Source of the DNA: Streptomyces sp. NBC_00459
Lineage (GTDB): Bacteria; Actinomycetota; Actinomycetes; Streptomycetales; Streptomycetaceae
Length of the DNA: 64,000 nucleotides
Direction: 5' to 3'
NCBI RefSeq assembly: GCF_036013955.1
Contig: NZ_CP107903.1
Span: 3,100,001-3,164,000, forward strand
Each line of letters opens with the position of its first letter. Positions within the stretch are counted from its first letter, which is position 1. The position numbers and the translations under genes are program-made. The notes below the pieces were generated by a model. The model saw nothing but the letters and a program-made list of their open reading frames with translations, was not told the DNA's origin and did no database searches. Positions 8,788 through 18,464 of the stretch are shown piece by piece.

Positions 8788-9752
8788 GCGAGGTACCGCG
8801 CCCGGCGCTCCTCGTCGTGCTCCAGGAACGAGGCGAGGAAGGAGTTCCGCGCCAGCTCCCGCAGCCGCTCCTCACCCAGGCCCAGGGCTTCCCGTACCGC
8901 CCGGAAGTTGTCGCCGACGTATCCGCCGAAGTAGGCGGGGTCGTCGGAGTTGACCGTGCACAGGAGGCCGGCGTCGAGCATCGCGGGCAGCGGGTGCTCG
9001 GCCAGGACGTCGACGGCCCGCAGCCGCACGTTGGACAGCGGACACAGGGTCAGCGGCACCCGCTCCCGCACCAGCCGATCCACCAGCTCCGGGTCCTCCA
9101 TGCAGCGCAGCCCGTGGTCGATCCGCTCGACGCCGAGGATGTCGAGGGCCTCGGTGATGTACTCGGGCGGCCCCTCCTCCCCCGCGTGCGCCACACGCCG
9201 CAGCCCCAGCCCGGCGGCGGCCTCGTACACCTCGCGGAACTTCACCGGCGGATGCCCGACCTCGGCGGAGTCGAGCCCGACCCCGGTGATCCGGTCGAGG
9301 TGGGGCCTGGCCGCCTCCAGCGTCGCCATCGCCGACTCGGCGGACTCGTCGCGCAGGAAGCACATGATGAGCTGCGTGGAGATGCCGTGCGCCGACTCAC
9401 TCTCCCCGAGCGCCCGCCACAACCCGTCGACGACCGTCCCCATGCTCACACCCCGGGCGAGATGGGCCTGCGGATCGAAGAAGATCTCCGCGTGCCGTAC
9501 GCCCTGTGCGGCGGCCCGCGCGAGATAGGCGTTGGCGAGGTCCGCGAAGTCCTGCTCGGTTCGCAGGACGGCCATGAGCTCGTAGTACAGGTTCAGAAAG
9601 GACTGCAGGTCCTCGAAGAGATACGCCTTGCGCAGCTCGTCGGTGTCGGCGTACGGCAGCGTGACACCGTTGCGCGCGGCGAGCGCGAAGGCAAGCTCGG
9701 GTTCGAGGGTGCCTTCGATGTGGAGGTGCAGTTCGGCTTTGGGGATGGACAT
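8742..9752 (-). CDS. Adenosine/adenine deaminase family hydrolase
   Basis: 336 residues. Zinc and catalytic motifs of the amidohydrolase fold are all visible: HLHIEGTLEPEL near residue 10, HAGEEGPPEYI near 195, RIDHGLRCMED near 218 and VNSDDPAYFGGY near 273. The enzyme hydrolytically deaminates a purine for salvage. The HAGEEGPP and SDDPAYFGGY variants resemble the group that includes bacterial and fungal adenine deaminases rather than classical adenosine deaminases, so adenine may be the substrate; this is inference. The ATG at 9752 is preferred over a TTG one codon earlier. The last residues are encoded by a short tandem repeat. Confidence 0.9.
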   Translation of the reverse strand: MSIPKAELHLHIEGTLEPELAFALAARNGVTLPYADTDELRKAYLFEDLQSFLNLYYELMAVLRTEQDFADLANAYLARAAAQGVRHAEIFFDPQAHLARGVSMGTVVDGLWRALGESESAHGISTQLIMCFLRDESAESAMATLEAARPHLDRITGVGLDSAEVGHPPVKFREVYEAAAGLGLRRVAHAGEEGPPEYITEALDILGVERIDHGLRCMEDPELVDRLVRERVPLTLCPLSNVRLRAVDVLAEHPLPAMLDAGLLCTVNSDDPAYFGGYVGDNFRAVREALGLGEERLRELARNSFLASFLEHDEERRARYLAEVEAYEFEAERFEA

Positions 9753-9772
9753 CAAGGAATCGTACGACCGGT

Positions 9773-10681
9773 TTACCGCCGTTTCGGAACCGGCACCCTC
9801 AGTAGATCGTGGGCGACGGTCAGCTCCCCCTCGTACCCCGCCGCCCGCGCCTGCCGCTCGAACTCGGCCGGATCGGAGTAGCGCTGGCTGAAGTGGGTGA
9901 GTACGAGATGCCGCACTCCGGCCTGCCGAGCGACGGCCCCCGCCTGCCCTGCCGTCAAGTGCCCGTGATCGGCGGCGAGTTGCTGATCCTCATCGAGGAA
10001 GGTCGACTCGATGACGAGCATGTCGCATCCTTCGGCCAACTCATGCACCCCGTCGCACAACCGGGTGTCCATGACGAACGCGAACCGCTGTCCGCGCCGC
10101 AGCTCACTGACGTCGTCGAGGGTGACCGAGCCCAGGGAGCCCTCCCGCTGGAGGCGTCCGACGTCCGGCCCCTTGATCCCGTGCCCGGCGAGCAGCTCGG
10201 GCAGTATGCGGCGCCCGTCGGGCTCCACGAGGAGATAGCCGTACGACTCGACGGGGTGGGAGAGCTTCCGGGCTTCGAGCCGATAACCGGCCGTCGTCGC
10301 CAGCACTCCACCGTCCCCCGACACCGGTTCCTGGCTGATCCGGACGGTCTCGCGGTAGGCGGTGGCGTATCGCAGGCGGTCGAAGAACTTCTGCCCGGAG
10401 CGCGGGTAGTGCGCGGTCACCTCGTGCGGGACCCGGTCGAGGTTGATGCGCTGGATGACACCGGCGAGCCCGAGCGAGTGGTCCCCGTGGAAGTGCGTGA
10501 CGCAGATCCGGTTGAGGTCGTGGGCGGCGACCCCGGCCCGCAGCATCTGGCGCTGCGTGCCCTCGCCGGGATCGAAGAGGAGCCCCTCGCCGTCCCAGCG
10601 GAGCAGGTAGCCGTTGTGGTTGCGATGCCGGGTGGGTACCTGGCTGGCGGTGCCGAGGACCACCAGTTCACGTGCGGACAA
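9773..10681 (-). CDS. rnz: Ribonuclease Z
   Basis: 302 residues, standard length for short-form RNase Z. The metallo-beta-lactamase motif [11 protein letters not shown] (about 62-72) and later metal ligands HLTAGQAG and LTHFSQRY are present. The enzyme cleaves the 3' trailer of tRNA precursors lacking CCA. The start is a TTG at 10681 with AAGGTCGG a few bases upstream; an in-frame stop lies just before it and no ATG or better GTG exists before the conserved [17 protein letters not shown], so the rare start seems real. It runs toward the deaminase gene about 20 nt away. Confidence 0.94.
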   Translation of the reverse strand: MSARELVVLGTASQVPTRHRNHNGYLLRWDGEGLLFDPGEGTQRQMLRAGVAAHDLNRICVTHFHGDHSLGLAGVIQRINLDRVPHEVTAHYPRSGQKFFDRLRYATAYRETVRISQEPVSGDGGVLATTAGYRLEARKLSHPVESYGYLLVEPDGRRILPELLAGHGIKGPDVGRLQREGSLGSVTLDDVSELRRGQRFAFVMDTRLCDGVHELAEGCDMLVIESTFLDEDQQLAADHGHLTAGQAGAVARQAGVRHLVLTHFSQRYSDPAEFERQARAAGYEGELTVAHDLLRVPVPKRR

Positions 10682-10722
10682 AGGAAGTTACCGACCTTGA
10701 TTCGTTGTGCCGACCGGCCCGG

Positions 10723-11097
10723 CTACCCGGGCGGCCACTGCAGACCACGCCCGCCGAGGATGTGCGCGTGAGCGTGGAAGACGGTCTGCCCGGCGCCGCT
10801 GCCCGTGTTGAAGACGATGCGGTAGCTGTCCAGCTTCTCCTCGGCCGCGATCTCACCGGCGTGGCGCAGCACATCGGCGGCGACGCCGGGTTCGGCGGTG
10901 GCGAGGGATGCGGCGTCGGGGTGGTGGACCTTCGGGATCACCAGGATGTGTGTCGGCGCCTGGGGGTTGATGTCCCGGAAGGCGACGGTGGTGTCGGTCT
11001 CCCGGACGATCGTCGCCGGGATCTGCTTGGCAACAATCTTGCAGAACAGACAGTCGTCCTGCGGTGCGCCGCTGTCGTCCGCGTCCTCGTCCCGCAT
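10723..11097 (-). CDS. HIT-family nucleotide-binding hydrolase
   Basis: 124 residues. The histidine-triad motif appears as QTVFHAHAHILGG near the C-terminus, and CLFCKIVAKQIPA with the FRDINPQAPTHILVIP strand marks the Hint branch, with a Cys-x2-Cys likely binding zinc. Hint proteins hydrolyse adenosine 5'-phosphoramidates and aminoacyl-adenylates. The ATG at 11097 follows AGGAGG at good spacing. It precedes rnz by about 40 nt and is likely co-transcribed. Upstream lies the RHS toxin locus. Confidence 0.93.
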   Translation of the reverse strand: MRDEDADDSGAPQDDCLFCKIVAKQIPATIVRETDTTVAFRDINPQAPTHILVIPKVHHPDAASLATAEPGVAADVLRHAGEIAAEEKLDSYRIVFNTGSGAGQTVFHAHAHILGGRGLQWPPG

Positions 11098-11482
11098 GCG
11101 TGTGCCTCCTCATGCTCGGCGATCAGTACGTGGGCATGGTATCGAGCGCCCCCGGCACCACGACTCGACTGTCAGCCCTGTCCCTCTCCTTTCGATGCCC
11201 TCAACATACAGATCACGTGCCCTGGCCAACCCGCTACCGGATGCCCCCGTGTTCACCTCAACCGAAGCCGTACTGCACAGAAATAATCTCCGCGGCCACC
11301 ACGGGGAAATTGCCCGAACAGGCTCGGCGTCCTACGCAGCGAGGACCCGGTCAACGGAGAGAAGACATCCATTGACCGGGTCGCACCCGCAGGTGCCGAT
11401 GTGAGTAGGTGCGGTATCGGCGGCGGTAAGTTCTCATTTTCTTCTGACCCACCAGTCGACAAGCCAGCAGATAGAGTGCCTC
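11098..11482. other. Gap between HIT gene and immunity gene
   Basis: About 385 nt without a convincing gene. It holds the presumed HIT-rnz promoter near its left end and a hairpin at 11344-11382 that would terminate the toxin-immunity transcript. Short open frames here lack ribosome sites. This is the left boundary of the toxin locus relative to the housekeeping genes; no terminal repeats, integrase or IS remnants are visible. Confidence 0.5.
11344..11382 (-). terminator. Hairpin downstream of the immunity gene
   Basis: Perfect 11-bp inverted repeat GACCCGGTCAA / TTGACCGGGTC with a 17-nt loop, about 100 nt after the immunity stop codon. It probably ends the LamG-RHS-immunity transcript. No T-run follows, as is usual in Streptomyces. 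Confidence 0.5.
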
Positions 11483-11743
11483 CTAAGGCCCCTTCCAGAA
11501 GGCGCGCTCTTCCAACCTCCCGAACCGCGCCTGCCCCGAGGAGAGGTCTACCAAAATCGGCCAGCAGTCCAGCAATTGATGCTCGCCAGTGGTCAGGAAT
11601 TGCGAAGAGTTGTACGGAGCGATAAGAATACCCTCCCTCACCCTCACTCTATTCCAGTCGATCGCCAGTTCGGGTTCGCTAAACTTTCGGCTCGCTTGCA
11701 GGAATTCCTCCGCGACCAAGCGACCCTGCTCTTCCGAAATCAT
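11483..11743 (-). CDS. Imm35/YrhB-type immunity protein
   Basis: 86 residues from the ATG at 11743, whose A is also the last base of the toxin stop codon (TGATG), with GAGGA about 8 nt upstream inside the toxin frame. Translation is therefore coupled to the toxin. The pattern, an N-terminal helix (EEQGRLVAEEFLQ), a strand with ILIAPYNSSQFLTTGE, then WPILVDLSSGQARFG, resembles the YrhB/Imm35 family, which often accompanies papain-fold polymorphic toxins. Inferred role: binding and neutralising the adjacent C-terminal toxin domain in the producer and its siblings. Base composition is unusually low in G+C for the window: 32 of 60 bases are G or C in 11581-11640 by hand count. Confidence 0.75.
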   Translation of the reverse strand: MISEEQGRLVAEEFLQASRKFSEPELAIDWNRVRVREGILIAPYNSSQFLTTGEHQLLDCWPILVDLSSGQARFGRLEERAFWKGP

Positions 11744-14700
11744 CAATCTGTCCTCATGAACGAGTAGCTATCCCATGTGGATGCATGACCTGCGTTCCCA
11801 GTTTGCCCATCCAGAAACGTCACTCTTCCATCAAGGTTCGTCACGTTGAACACGTGGCCACCATCGGAGTCCTTACCCCATACGATACCTCGGGCCCCAG
11901 GCCCAGCCTTTTGCATGTCGGTTACGATATTCGAAAAACTTCTGTTTCGAAACTTTCTGCCGTAGAAATCCTCAATCACCTTTTCGGATCCACGCTCAAG
12001 CGTGGGGATGGCGTTCGAACGTGCCCCGTTGGCCATGAGCTGATCAAGCGAAACCACGCACGCTCGGCAATTCTTCTCGCCTCCGCCCGGGTTAATGAGG
12101 ATCTTGAGTCCTGTTTCGGGAGCGTAGTATTTACCGCCCAGGATAGTGGAACGAGCCGCACTGTATCCACCGACGCCAACTGCAGCCCCGCCGCCAACTG
12201 CAAGACTTCCGCCGGATGCACCGCCGGTTGCTATTTCTGCGATTTCCGCAGCGCATACCGGGGCTGTGGCCAGGCATCCCTCGGCCAGAACTGCAAGTAC
12301 AGGGGCGGCGGCCACGACCACCGCCACGGCCCCGACGACGCCCAGCACGACCTTCTGCCAGGTCGCTAGCTTCCCTGTGTCTGGTAGGTCGTCGGCGTTC
12401 GGGTCGTAGTTAGGATTTGTCCCCATTGCCCAGCAGGATCGGCACTGCCACCCCTCCCGTTCCTGAGGTTTCGGGTCAGGTCCCTTCTTGAACACCACCT
12501 GCGCCGACTTGTGGCCTCCGTCCGTGCGAACCGTGACGGTCATGCTGCCGCTTCCGGTGCCGCCGCCCGCCTTCTGGTATTGGAAGGTCTGGGTGTAGGT
12601 CTGGGTGGAGTGGTAGACCCAGGTCCCGTTGGGGCCCATCGTCATGTAGTCGTGGTACCGGCCGCCGTTCCCGTCGCTGCACCCGCGCTCGCAGTCCGTA
12701 ATGGGCCGCAGGCCGGTCGGGTCGGACAGGGTGACGGGGGTGTTGTTGGCGTAGGCGTAGCCGTTAAGGGACTCGTGGTTGTCGGGAGCGAGGACGGGGT
12801 CGACAGAGAGGAAGCGCCCGGCGGCCGGGTCGTATTCGCGGGCACCGACGTGGGTGAGTCCGGTGTCAGCGTCGGTGGGTTTGCCGAGGAACCCCTTGTC
12901 GTCGGGCCAAGCCGAGGGGGTTACGCCGCGAGCCTCGCCAAAGGGCTTGGTGTAGCGGCGGGTGACGGCCTGGGTGGTGGCATCCACGGTCATCGAGGCG
13001 GTGCCGTGATGGTCGTCGACCATCCAGGACAGACCGGACTCAGTACGGACGGCGGTGGCACCACCGGCCGGGTAGTAGCGCTGGGCGGTGAACTTCTTGG
13101 CGACCGTGTCGTAGTGGAGCTCCTGACCGCCCAGATAAAGGACGGTCTTGCCGGGGCCTCGACGGATCAGGAGTTCGCCGTTGGCATCGTAGAGGTAGTC
13201 GGTGGTCTTGGTGCCTTCGGTTAGGCGGGTGAGCTCTCCCTCAATGTCCCAAGTGAGGATCTGCGCGGTACCGGTGGTGCCGTAGCGCTTGGTGGTGTTG
13301 CCTTGCTCGTCGTAGGTGTACGCCTTGGCAGTGCCGCCGTCTACGGTGACGGAGGTCAGGGTGTGCGGCTGGCCGCCGCCGGTGGTGGCATTGACTGCCG
13401 GGTAACCGTATGCGGTCGTGGTATCACCGGTAGCCTTGCGTTCGGTCTGGGTGTCGCGCAGACCGCCGGGCTTGAAGGTCCAACTGGTCCAGTACGGAGC
13501 TGGCCCGCCGAGGGCGCTCGCCGAGCGGGCGGTAGCACAGTCGTTAGAGGACGGGGTCCAGGCTTCGGTCATACGGCGGTAGCCGTCGTAGGCGAAGCAC
13601 TGGGTGTCCTTGCCGTTGGCGTTGTCGGTGATCGACTTGACGTTGCCAGAGGTGTCGTAGATGTAGTCGACGTCGCTGGTGTAGCCGGTGTTGGTCTGGT
13701 CGACGGTGTGAGTGTTGGTCAGCCGACGGGTGCCGTCCTCGTAGCGGTTGAGGATCTGGAGCTGCTTGGCGCCTGTGGAAGTGCCCAGACGGGTTTCTTC
13801 GATCTCGCCGTACGGGGAGTAGCCAATGTGCTGGACGTAGTCGGTCATGCCATCGGTTCCGGTGAGCATGCCGAGGCTGTTGTAGCTGTTGGTCACGGTC
13901 TCGGCGGGCAGGCCGGCCACTGCGGGCATCGAGGTGGACTGAACAGTGCCGTCGATGTTGTAGGCGGTGGACGTAGTGAACGTCAGCGGTGCCCCGCCTA
14001 TGGCAACTAGGTCGTCGGCAGCGGCAATGCCGGTCCTGGTGCCCTTGGCGCGGCCGAGGGTGTCGTAGCCAGTGACGATCTGGTAGTAGATCTTGCCGGT
14101 CGTGCCGCCGACATACCGGATCGAAGCAGTCGGCAACCCCTTGGCCAGCGAGTCGTAGGTGAACTTGGTCAGCTGGTGGGCGTTGTCCTTCGCCCCGTCC
14201 CAGGTGCCGATCTTGCGGCCGAGCTCGTCGTAGTCGGTGATCAGAGTACGGGACACGCCGTCGAGAGTTGCGGTAGCCGTCACCGCCTGGTCGACGTCGT
14301 TGTAGGTGGTGTCGACTTTGCCCTTGTCGGGATCGGTGGAGGTGGTCTTGCGACCGCGCAGGTCGTAGCCGTAAGTCCAGACCGCCCCGTCCGGTCCGGT
14401 CATCTTCTTGAGCTGGCCGCCGGGGGTGTAGTCGTACAGGGTGCGGGTGTAGTCCGTGCCGGTCGGGATGGGGCCGCCGTACTCACGGCGCTCAGTGATC
14501 CGGCCACGGGCATCGACCATCGTCAGGGTTCCCGTACCACCTGCTGCGGCGGTGACAGCAGTACGGTCGCCCTGCTCGTCCGTCTTGGTGCGCCACTTCT
14601 CCTGGTCGTAAACCCGGAAGATCGATTCGGTGGCGCGGCCAGCGGCGTCAAAGACCGTCTCGGCAGAGGCAGGGACGGAGCCGGGGAAAGTGTTGGCCAG

Positions 14701-17700
14701 GGTGCCCGAGGGCGCACTGTTGTCGTGGACCTGGCTGTTGGAGACGTACGCCAGGCCGCGGTCGTCATAGAGGGTTTCTGAAATCACCCGGCCACCGTTC
14801 GGGGCGGGGGCCTGCTTCTGCCGGGACCGCAGCAGTCCGTCGAAGATTTCGTAGGAGCTGTTGTAGGTCTGCCCGTCGGCCTTGAGGGCGTCGGTGCGGA
14901 CCCAGGTCTCCTTGTTGTCGTTGATGCTGTAGGCGTAGACGATGCTGGCAGTATCGCCGAGTCCTCGTGAGCGGTTCGGCATCCAGACCGACTGCAGGCG
15001 GCCGAGGGCGTCGAATGACCACTCGGTGACGTTGCCGTTGGGGTCGGTGGTCTTGGTGGCCGTACCCCAGGCCGGATCCACCTCGGTGGTGGAGGTGAAG
15101 AGCTTGGGGTCGGGGTCGATGGACGTCTTGGACGTCAGCGGTCCGTAGCCGGTGTCGTCGGGGACGTAGGTGGTCTTGGCCGTGCGGTTAAGGGCGTTGG
15201 TCGCGGTGAGCGGTCGACCCAGATTGTCGTAGGTGGAGCTGGATACCCGCTGGTAGACGGGGGTCTTGTCCACCGCGTTGTAATCGGTTACCCGGTAGGA
15301 AGCGGTGATCTCACCCTTGGTCGGTGCTACTCCGACCGCCTGGCCGTCATAGGCCGTCGCGATGTCGGAGATGACGTTGTCGGGAATCACCGGGGTGGTC
15401 GCGCAGGAAACCGAGTAGGTCTCGGTGCGTGAGACCGTGTTCACCAGCCAGGCAGAGGTGTTGCGGGCGTAGCTGGTCCGCACACAGGACTCGTCGCCGG
15501 TCTTGGTGGCGTCGCCGCTGTCCTCCACGGTCATCGGCATGCCGTACGTGGTGTCGTACGTGGTCTTCTGCTTGACCGTGCGAGTGCCGGTGGAGGTCTT
15601 GGTGCGGGTGGTGGTCTCGTCGGCCTGGACGATTCGGGATTCGGTGGTACCCCAGCTGTAGGTGTGGCTGCCGGTCTTGTAGGACCAGGGGGTGTTGATG
15701 GTGCCGCTGAGCTCCTCGGCACCGTTGTAGATGATGGTCTCGCGGACGAAGCCGGCGTACTGGCGGGCGTCGTCGATGGCGGTACCGGTGGAGTCGGTGA
15801 CCTTCTCCGCCCGGGCGGTGCCGTCGAGTTCTTTCTCGCCGTTGAGGCCGCGCATATAGAGCGTCGATTTTTTGCTGCGCGGGCCCTCGGAGTCCCCGGA
15901 AGTCTCCACGACCTTGCCGTAGCCGCGCCATTGCGACCATGTGCGGTTGGACGGCTTGGTCAGACCTTCGTCGTCGGCGTAGGCCCAGCCGGCGCCGTCC
16001 TGGTAGTCGTAGTACTTCTCGCCTGTGTCGCCGTGACCGTAGGGGTCGTCCTGGAAGACGGAGGTGACCACGTACTTGTGGAACCAGTCGGTGGCCGGGG
16101 TCGCCCCGGACTGGGACCACTTGACCGGGAAGCAGCGGCGGGTGTTCTTGTCGACCGCCGACGGCATGCTGGTGCCCCAGATGCAGTCGGGGTCGGAATA
16201 GTTGGCGGTGAGGGTGGAGCCGGTCTCGGACTTGATGGTCCGCACCCGCCACTTGATGTAGCGCAGGGTGTCCGGGCCGCTGCCCTCGACGTGGTTGGGC
16301 ATTTGGATGCCACCGAAGACGATCGGCGGCATGGCAGCCGTGGTGGTGTTGGCCTTGCCCGTGTTCTGGATGGACTTCAGCCACAAGCTCGCCGAAGAGG
16401 CGTCACCGGGGTCGGGGAAGCTCTGCTCCAGGTGCCAGGTGTCCACGTCCCGCTGGGTGGTTCCAGTGCCGGTCCACACCGAGGTGGTGACGTCGGTGAG
16501 GCGCTTGCGGGTGAAGAAGGACGGGCCGATCTGGGTCGCGCACTTGGTGCTGGCCGCGCAGATCATGTCGAAGGGCACGTCGGGCCAGTTGGCCTTGGTG
16601 TCCGCAGTCAGGCTGGAGCAGCCGCCCGAGACGATACAGCGTTCGGCGTAGGTGAAGCGGACCTGCTGTGCGGCGGGCTTGGCGTAGATCAGGTCGCTGC
16701 GCAGGCCGTAGTCGATGCGGTTGAGGTAACCGCCCCGATAGTAGAGCGTGCCGTTGACGGCGGTGTCGGCGTTCTTGGAGTAGTAGTTCGGGTCCCTGGT
16801 GTACCAGTAGGTCGAAGCGTTGCCGTGAGGGTCCACGGCGTAGTCCAGGTTCCAGCGCCAGGCCTGGTTGCAGAACGAGTCGGCGAAGCCGGTGGACTTG
16901 TAGCAGGGCTCGCCGGAGTCGTCGCCGTAGACCGGAACGGTCCACACGGAGTTGGTGACCGCGTCGTCGGCGGCAGTGCCGTTGTCGCTCCAAGCGGGCA
17001 TCCGGTGCTTGCCGAAGAAGTACTGGATGCCGGAAGCATCCGTGACCTTCCAGTACTCGGTGTTGTCGTCGCCGTTGCCGGTGGCGCCGGTCAGGTGCTC
17101 GACGCGGGTGCCGTCCTCGTTCTTGACCTTCCATGAGCCGCCGGACGCCTGCGACAGAGCCGCGGTGTCACAGGCCGCCTTGTCGGTGCAGGCGTTGACC
17201 AGCTCCACCGCCTTCCCATTGAGGACCAGGGTGGCGTTGGCGTACTTCCAGCACAGGTCGCCCTTGCCGGACTGGCCGTCGTCCTTGCATGAGCCGTACT
17301 TGCGCTCGATGTAGGACTCGGTGATCGAGAAACCTTCGCCGATCACCGAGGTCTGGTTGTTCTCTCCGGCTGTACGGCCGTCCACCGAGGCGGAGTTGTA
17401 GGAGATCGAAAGGTTGGGAGACGGTCCGGCTGTGGCTGGGGGGACCCGCAGCGGGTAGTTCCAGGTGAAGTCGCCCGTGCTGCCGCCGGCCTCCCAGGTC
17501 GCGGTCGGGGACAGCGGGGTGGCGCTGTAGTCACCTCCGCCACCTGAGCTGTCGGCCGCTGCCGCCAGCAGCATCGGAGTGCCGGCTGCGAGGCTGCGGG
17601 CGGAGACGGTGCCCGTGAGTGTCTGATACTTCGCGTCGTTCCCAGCACCCGCCACTGGCCTTTGGGTGCGACAGGACCTCTTCTCCGGGGTGGTCAGCGC

Positions 17701-18360
17701 ACACACCGGGAGTGTCGCCAGACGCAGGCGGGGGCCGAAGTTGCCTCCGTAGACGTCCTTGAAGGAGGAGTAGTCCAGGGAGACCCGGAGGTTGTCGGTG
17801 TCAGTAGGGGGCTTTCCAGACGCAGCTCCCGCCGGGGCGACGGTGAGCAGGACGCCGTTGACGCCCGCCTTCTTTGCGGCCGATTGGGAGTGGACGCTGA
17901 GCGCCACCGTCTCGGCCGGGCCAGTGGCCTTCACTTCCCTCTTGCTCTTCGCCGGCTTGCCCACCGGGACGGCGGGCTCCTGGGCCATCGTTATGCCGAG
18001 CCCGCCGACGGTGACAGCGGCTTCGCGGGTCGCCGTGACCTCGGCGGTGGCCTTCGCGGCCTTCGGCCATGCGGCGTGCTTCAGCCGCTCACGCGTCTCG
18101 TGGGAGGCGGCGGCTGCCTGGTCCTTCGGTGCCTTGGACGTGCCGGGCTTGAGCACGCCCACCTTGTCGATCTTCGCCTCGGCCTGGTCCTCCAACTGCT
18201 TGCGGGCTGCCGGGGTTTGGGCCTGAGCGGTCAAGTCGTAGCCCGAGGGAACCACGACTTGGGGAAGGACGGAGAGGGAGACGACGAGCGCGCCACGGCC
18301 GAGCCAGCGCGACAGCACAGGGCTCGGTCTCCGCATGCGAGAGAAGGATGAAGCAGACAC
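11743..18360 (-). CDS. RHS/YD-repeat polymorphic toxin with papain-fold tip
   Basis: About 2,205 residues from the GTG at 18360 (an ATG at 18336 is the alternative). A signal peptide-like segment lies at about 15-45, followed by an Ala/Lys-rich stretch, a long SpvB/RHS-like shell with many YD motifs (YDxxGR, DPxG), and the RHS core at about 1820-1882 (GAREYDPAAGRFLSVDP, NNTPVTLSDPTG). A variable tip follows: hydrophobic residues 2000-2040, then a papain-fold domain resembling the toxin glutamine-deamidase group, with Cys2098 (NPGGGEKNCRAC), His2169 (GGHVFN) and Asp2184 (FLDGQTG) as likely triad. Inferred role: secreted or surface-delivered contact toxin. The immunity gene follows directly. 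The tip DNA is less G+C rich than the shell. Confidence 0.88.
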   Translation of the reverse strand: MSASSFSRMRRPSPVLSRWLGRGALVVSLSVLPQVVVPSGYDLTAQAQTPAARKQLEDQAEAKIDKVGVLKPGTSKAPKDQAAAASHETRERLKHAAWPKAAKATAEVTATREAAVTVGGLGITMAQEPAVPVGKPAKSKREVKATGPAETVALSVHSQSAAKKAGVNGVLLTVAPAGAASGKPPTDTDNLRVSLDYSSFKDVYGGNFGPRLRLATLPVCALTTPEKRSCRTQRPVAGAGNDAKYQTLTGTVSARSLAAGTPMLLAAAADSSGGGGDYSATPLSPTATWEAGGSTGDFTWNYPLRVPPATAGPSPNLSISYNSASVDGRTAGENNQTSVIGEGFSITESYIERKYGSCKDDGQSGKGDLCWKYANATLVLNGKAVELVNACTDKAACDTAALSQASGGSWKVKNEDGTRVEHLTGATGNGDDNTEYWKVTDASGIQYFFGKHRMPAWSDNGTAADDAVTNSVWTVPVYGDDSGEPCYKSTGFADSFCNQAWRWNLDYAVDPHGNASTYWYTRDPNYYSKNADTAVNGTLYYRGGYLNRIDYGLRSDLIYAKPAAQQVRFTYAERCIVSGGCSSLTADTKANWPDVPFDMICAASTKCATQIGPSFFTRKRLTDVTTSVWTGTGTTQRDVDTWHLEQSFPDPGDASSASLWLKSIQNTGKANTTTAAMPPIVFGGIQMPNHVEGSGPDTLRYIKWRVRTIKSETGSTLTANYSDPDCIWGTSMPSAVDKNTRRCFPVKWSQSGATPATDWFHKYVVTSVFQDDPYGHGDTGEKYYDYQDGAGWAYADDEGLTKPSNRTWSQWRGYGKVVETSGDSEGPRSKKSTLYMRGLNGEKELDGTARAEKVTDSTGTAIDDARQYAGFVRETIIYNGAEELSGTINTPWSYKTGSHTYSWGTTESRIVQADETTTRTKTSTGTRTVKQKTTYDTTYGMPMTVEDSGDATKTGDESCVRTSYARNTSAWLVNTVSRTETYSVSCATTPVIPDNVISDIATAYDGQAVGVAPTKGEITASYRVTDYNAVDKTPVYQRVSSSTYDNLGRPLTATNALNRTAKTTYVPDDTGYGPLTSKTSIDPDPKLFTSTTEVDPAWGTATKTTDPNGNVTEWSFDALGRLQSVWMPNRSRGLGDTASIVYAYSINDNKETWVRTDALKADGQTYNSSYEIFDGLLRSRQKQAPAPNGGRVISETLYDDRGLAYVSNSQVHDNSAPSGTLANTFPGSVPASAETVFDAAGRATESIFRVYDQEKWRTKTDEQGDRTAVTAAAGGTGTLTMVDARGRITERREYGGPIPTGTDYTRTLYDYTPGGQLKKMTGPDGAVWTYGYDLRGRKTTSTDPDKGKVDTTYNDVDQAVTATATLDGVSRTLITDYDELGRKIGTWDGAKDNAHQLTKFTYDSLAKGLPTASIRYVGGTTGKIYYQIVTGYDTLGRAKGTRTGIAAADDLVAIGGAPLTFTTSTAYNIDGTVQSTSMPAVAGLPAETVTNSYNSLGMLTGTDGMTDYVQHIGYSPYGEIEETRLGTSTGAKQLQILNRYEDGTRRLTNTHTVDQTNTGYTSDVDYIYDTSGNVKSITDNANGKDTQCFAYDGYRRMTEAWTPSSNDCATARSASALGGPAPYWTSWTFKPGGLRDTQTERKATGDTTTAYGYPAVNATTGGGQPHTLTSVTVDGGTAKAYTYDEQGNTTKRYGTTGTAQILTWDIEGELTRLTEGTKTTDYLYDANGELLIRRGPGKTVLYLGGQELHYDTVAKKFTAQRYYPAGGATAVRTESGLSWMVDDHHGTASMTVDATTQAVTRRYTKPFGEARGVTPSAWPDDKGFLGKPTDADTGLTHVGAREYDPAAGRFLSVDPVLAPDNHESLNGYAYANNTPVTLSDPTGLRPITDCERGCSDGNGGRYHDYMTMGPNGTWVYHSTQTYTQTFQYQKAGGGTGSGSMTVTVRTDGGHKSAQVVFKKGPDPKPQEREGWQCRSCWAMGTNPNYDPNADDLPDTGKLATWQKVVLGVVGAVAVVVAAAPVLAVLAEGCLATAPVCAAEIAEIATGGASGGSLAVGGGAAVGVGGYSAARSTILGGKYYAPETGLKILINPGGGEKNCRACVVSLDQLMANGARSNAIPTLERGSEKVIEDFYGRKFRNRSFSNIVTDMQKAGPGARGIVWGKDSDGGHVFNVTNLDGRVTFLDGQTGNAGHASTWDSYSFMRTD

Positions 18361-18425
18361 GGTGGATTTCCGTTTCCGAACGTGGGAGGTATCCCTGGCG
18401 GAATGGCTGAAGAGGTGGGGAGCCG

Positions 18426-18459
18426 ACCGGTGTCCGGGCAGAGATGCCCGGACACCGGT
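18426..18459 (-). terminator. Perfect 15-bp hairpin between LamG and RHS genes
   Basis: Arms 18426-18440 and 18445-18459 are perfectly complementary with a GAGA loop. It starts 6 nt past the LamG stop codon and lies about 65 nt before the RHS start. Such a strong stem between two genes that probably function together suggests partial termination or mRNA processing, setting a LamG excess over the toxin. No T-run follows. Confidence 0.6.
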
Positions 18460-18464
18460 GGTGG

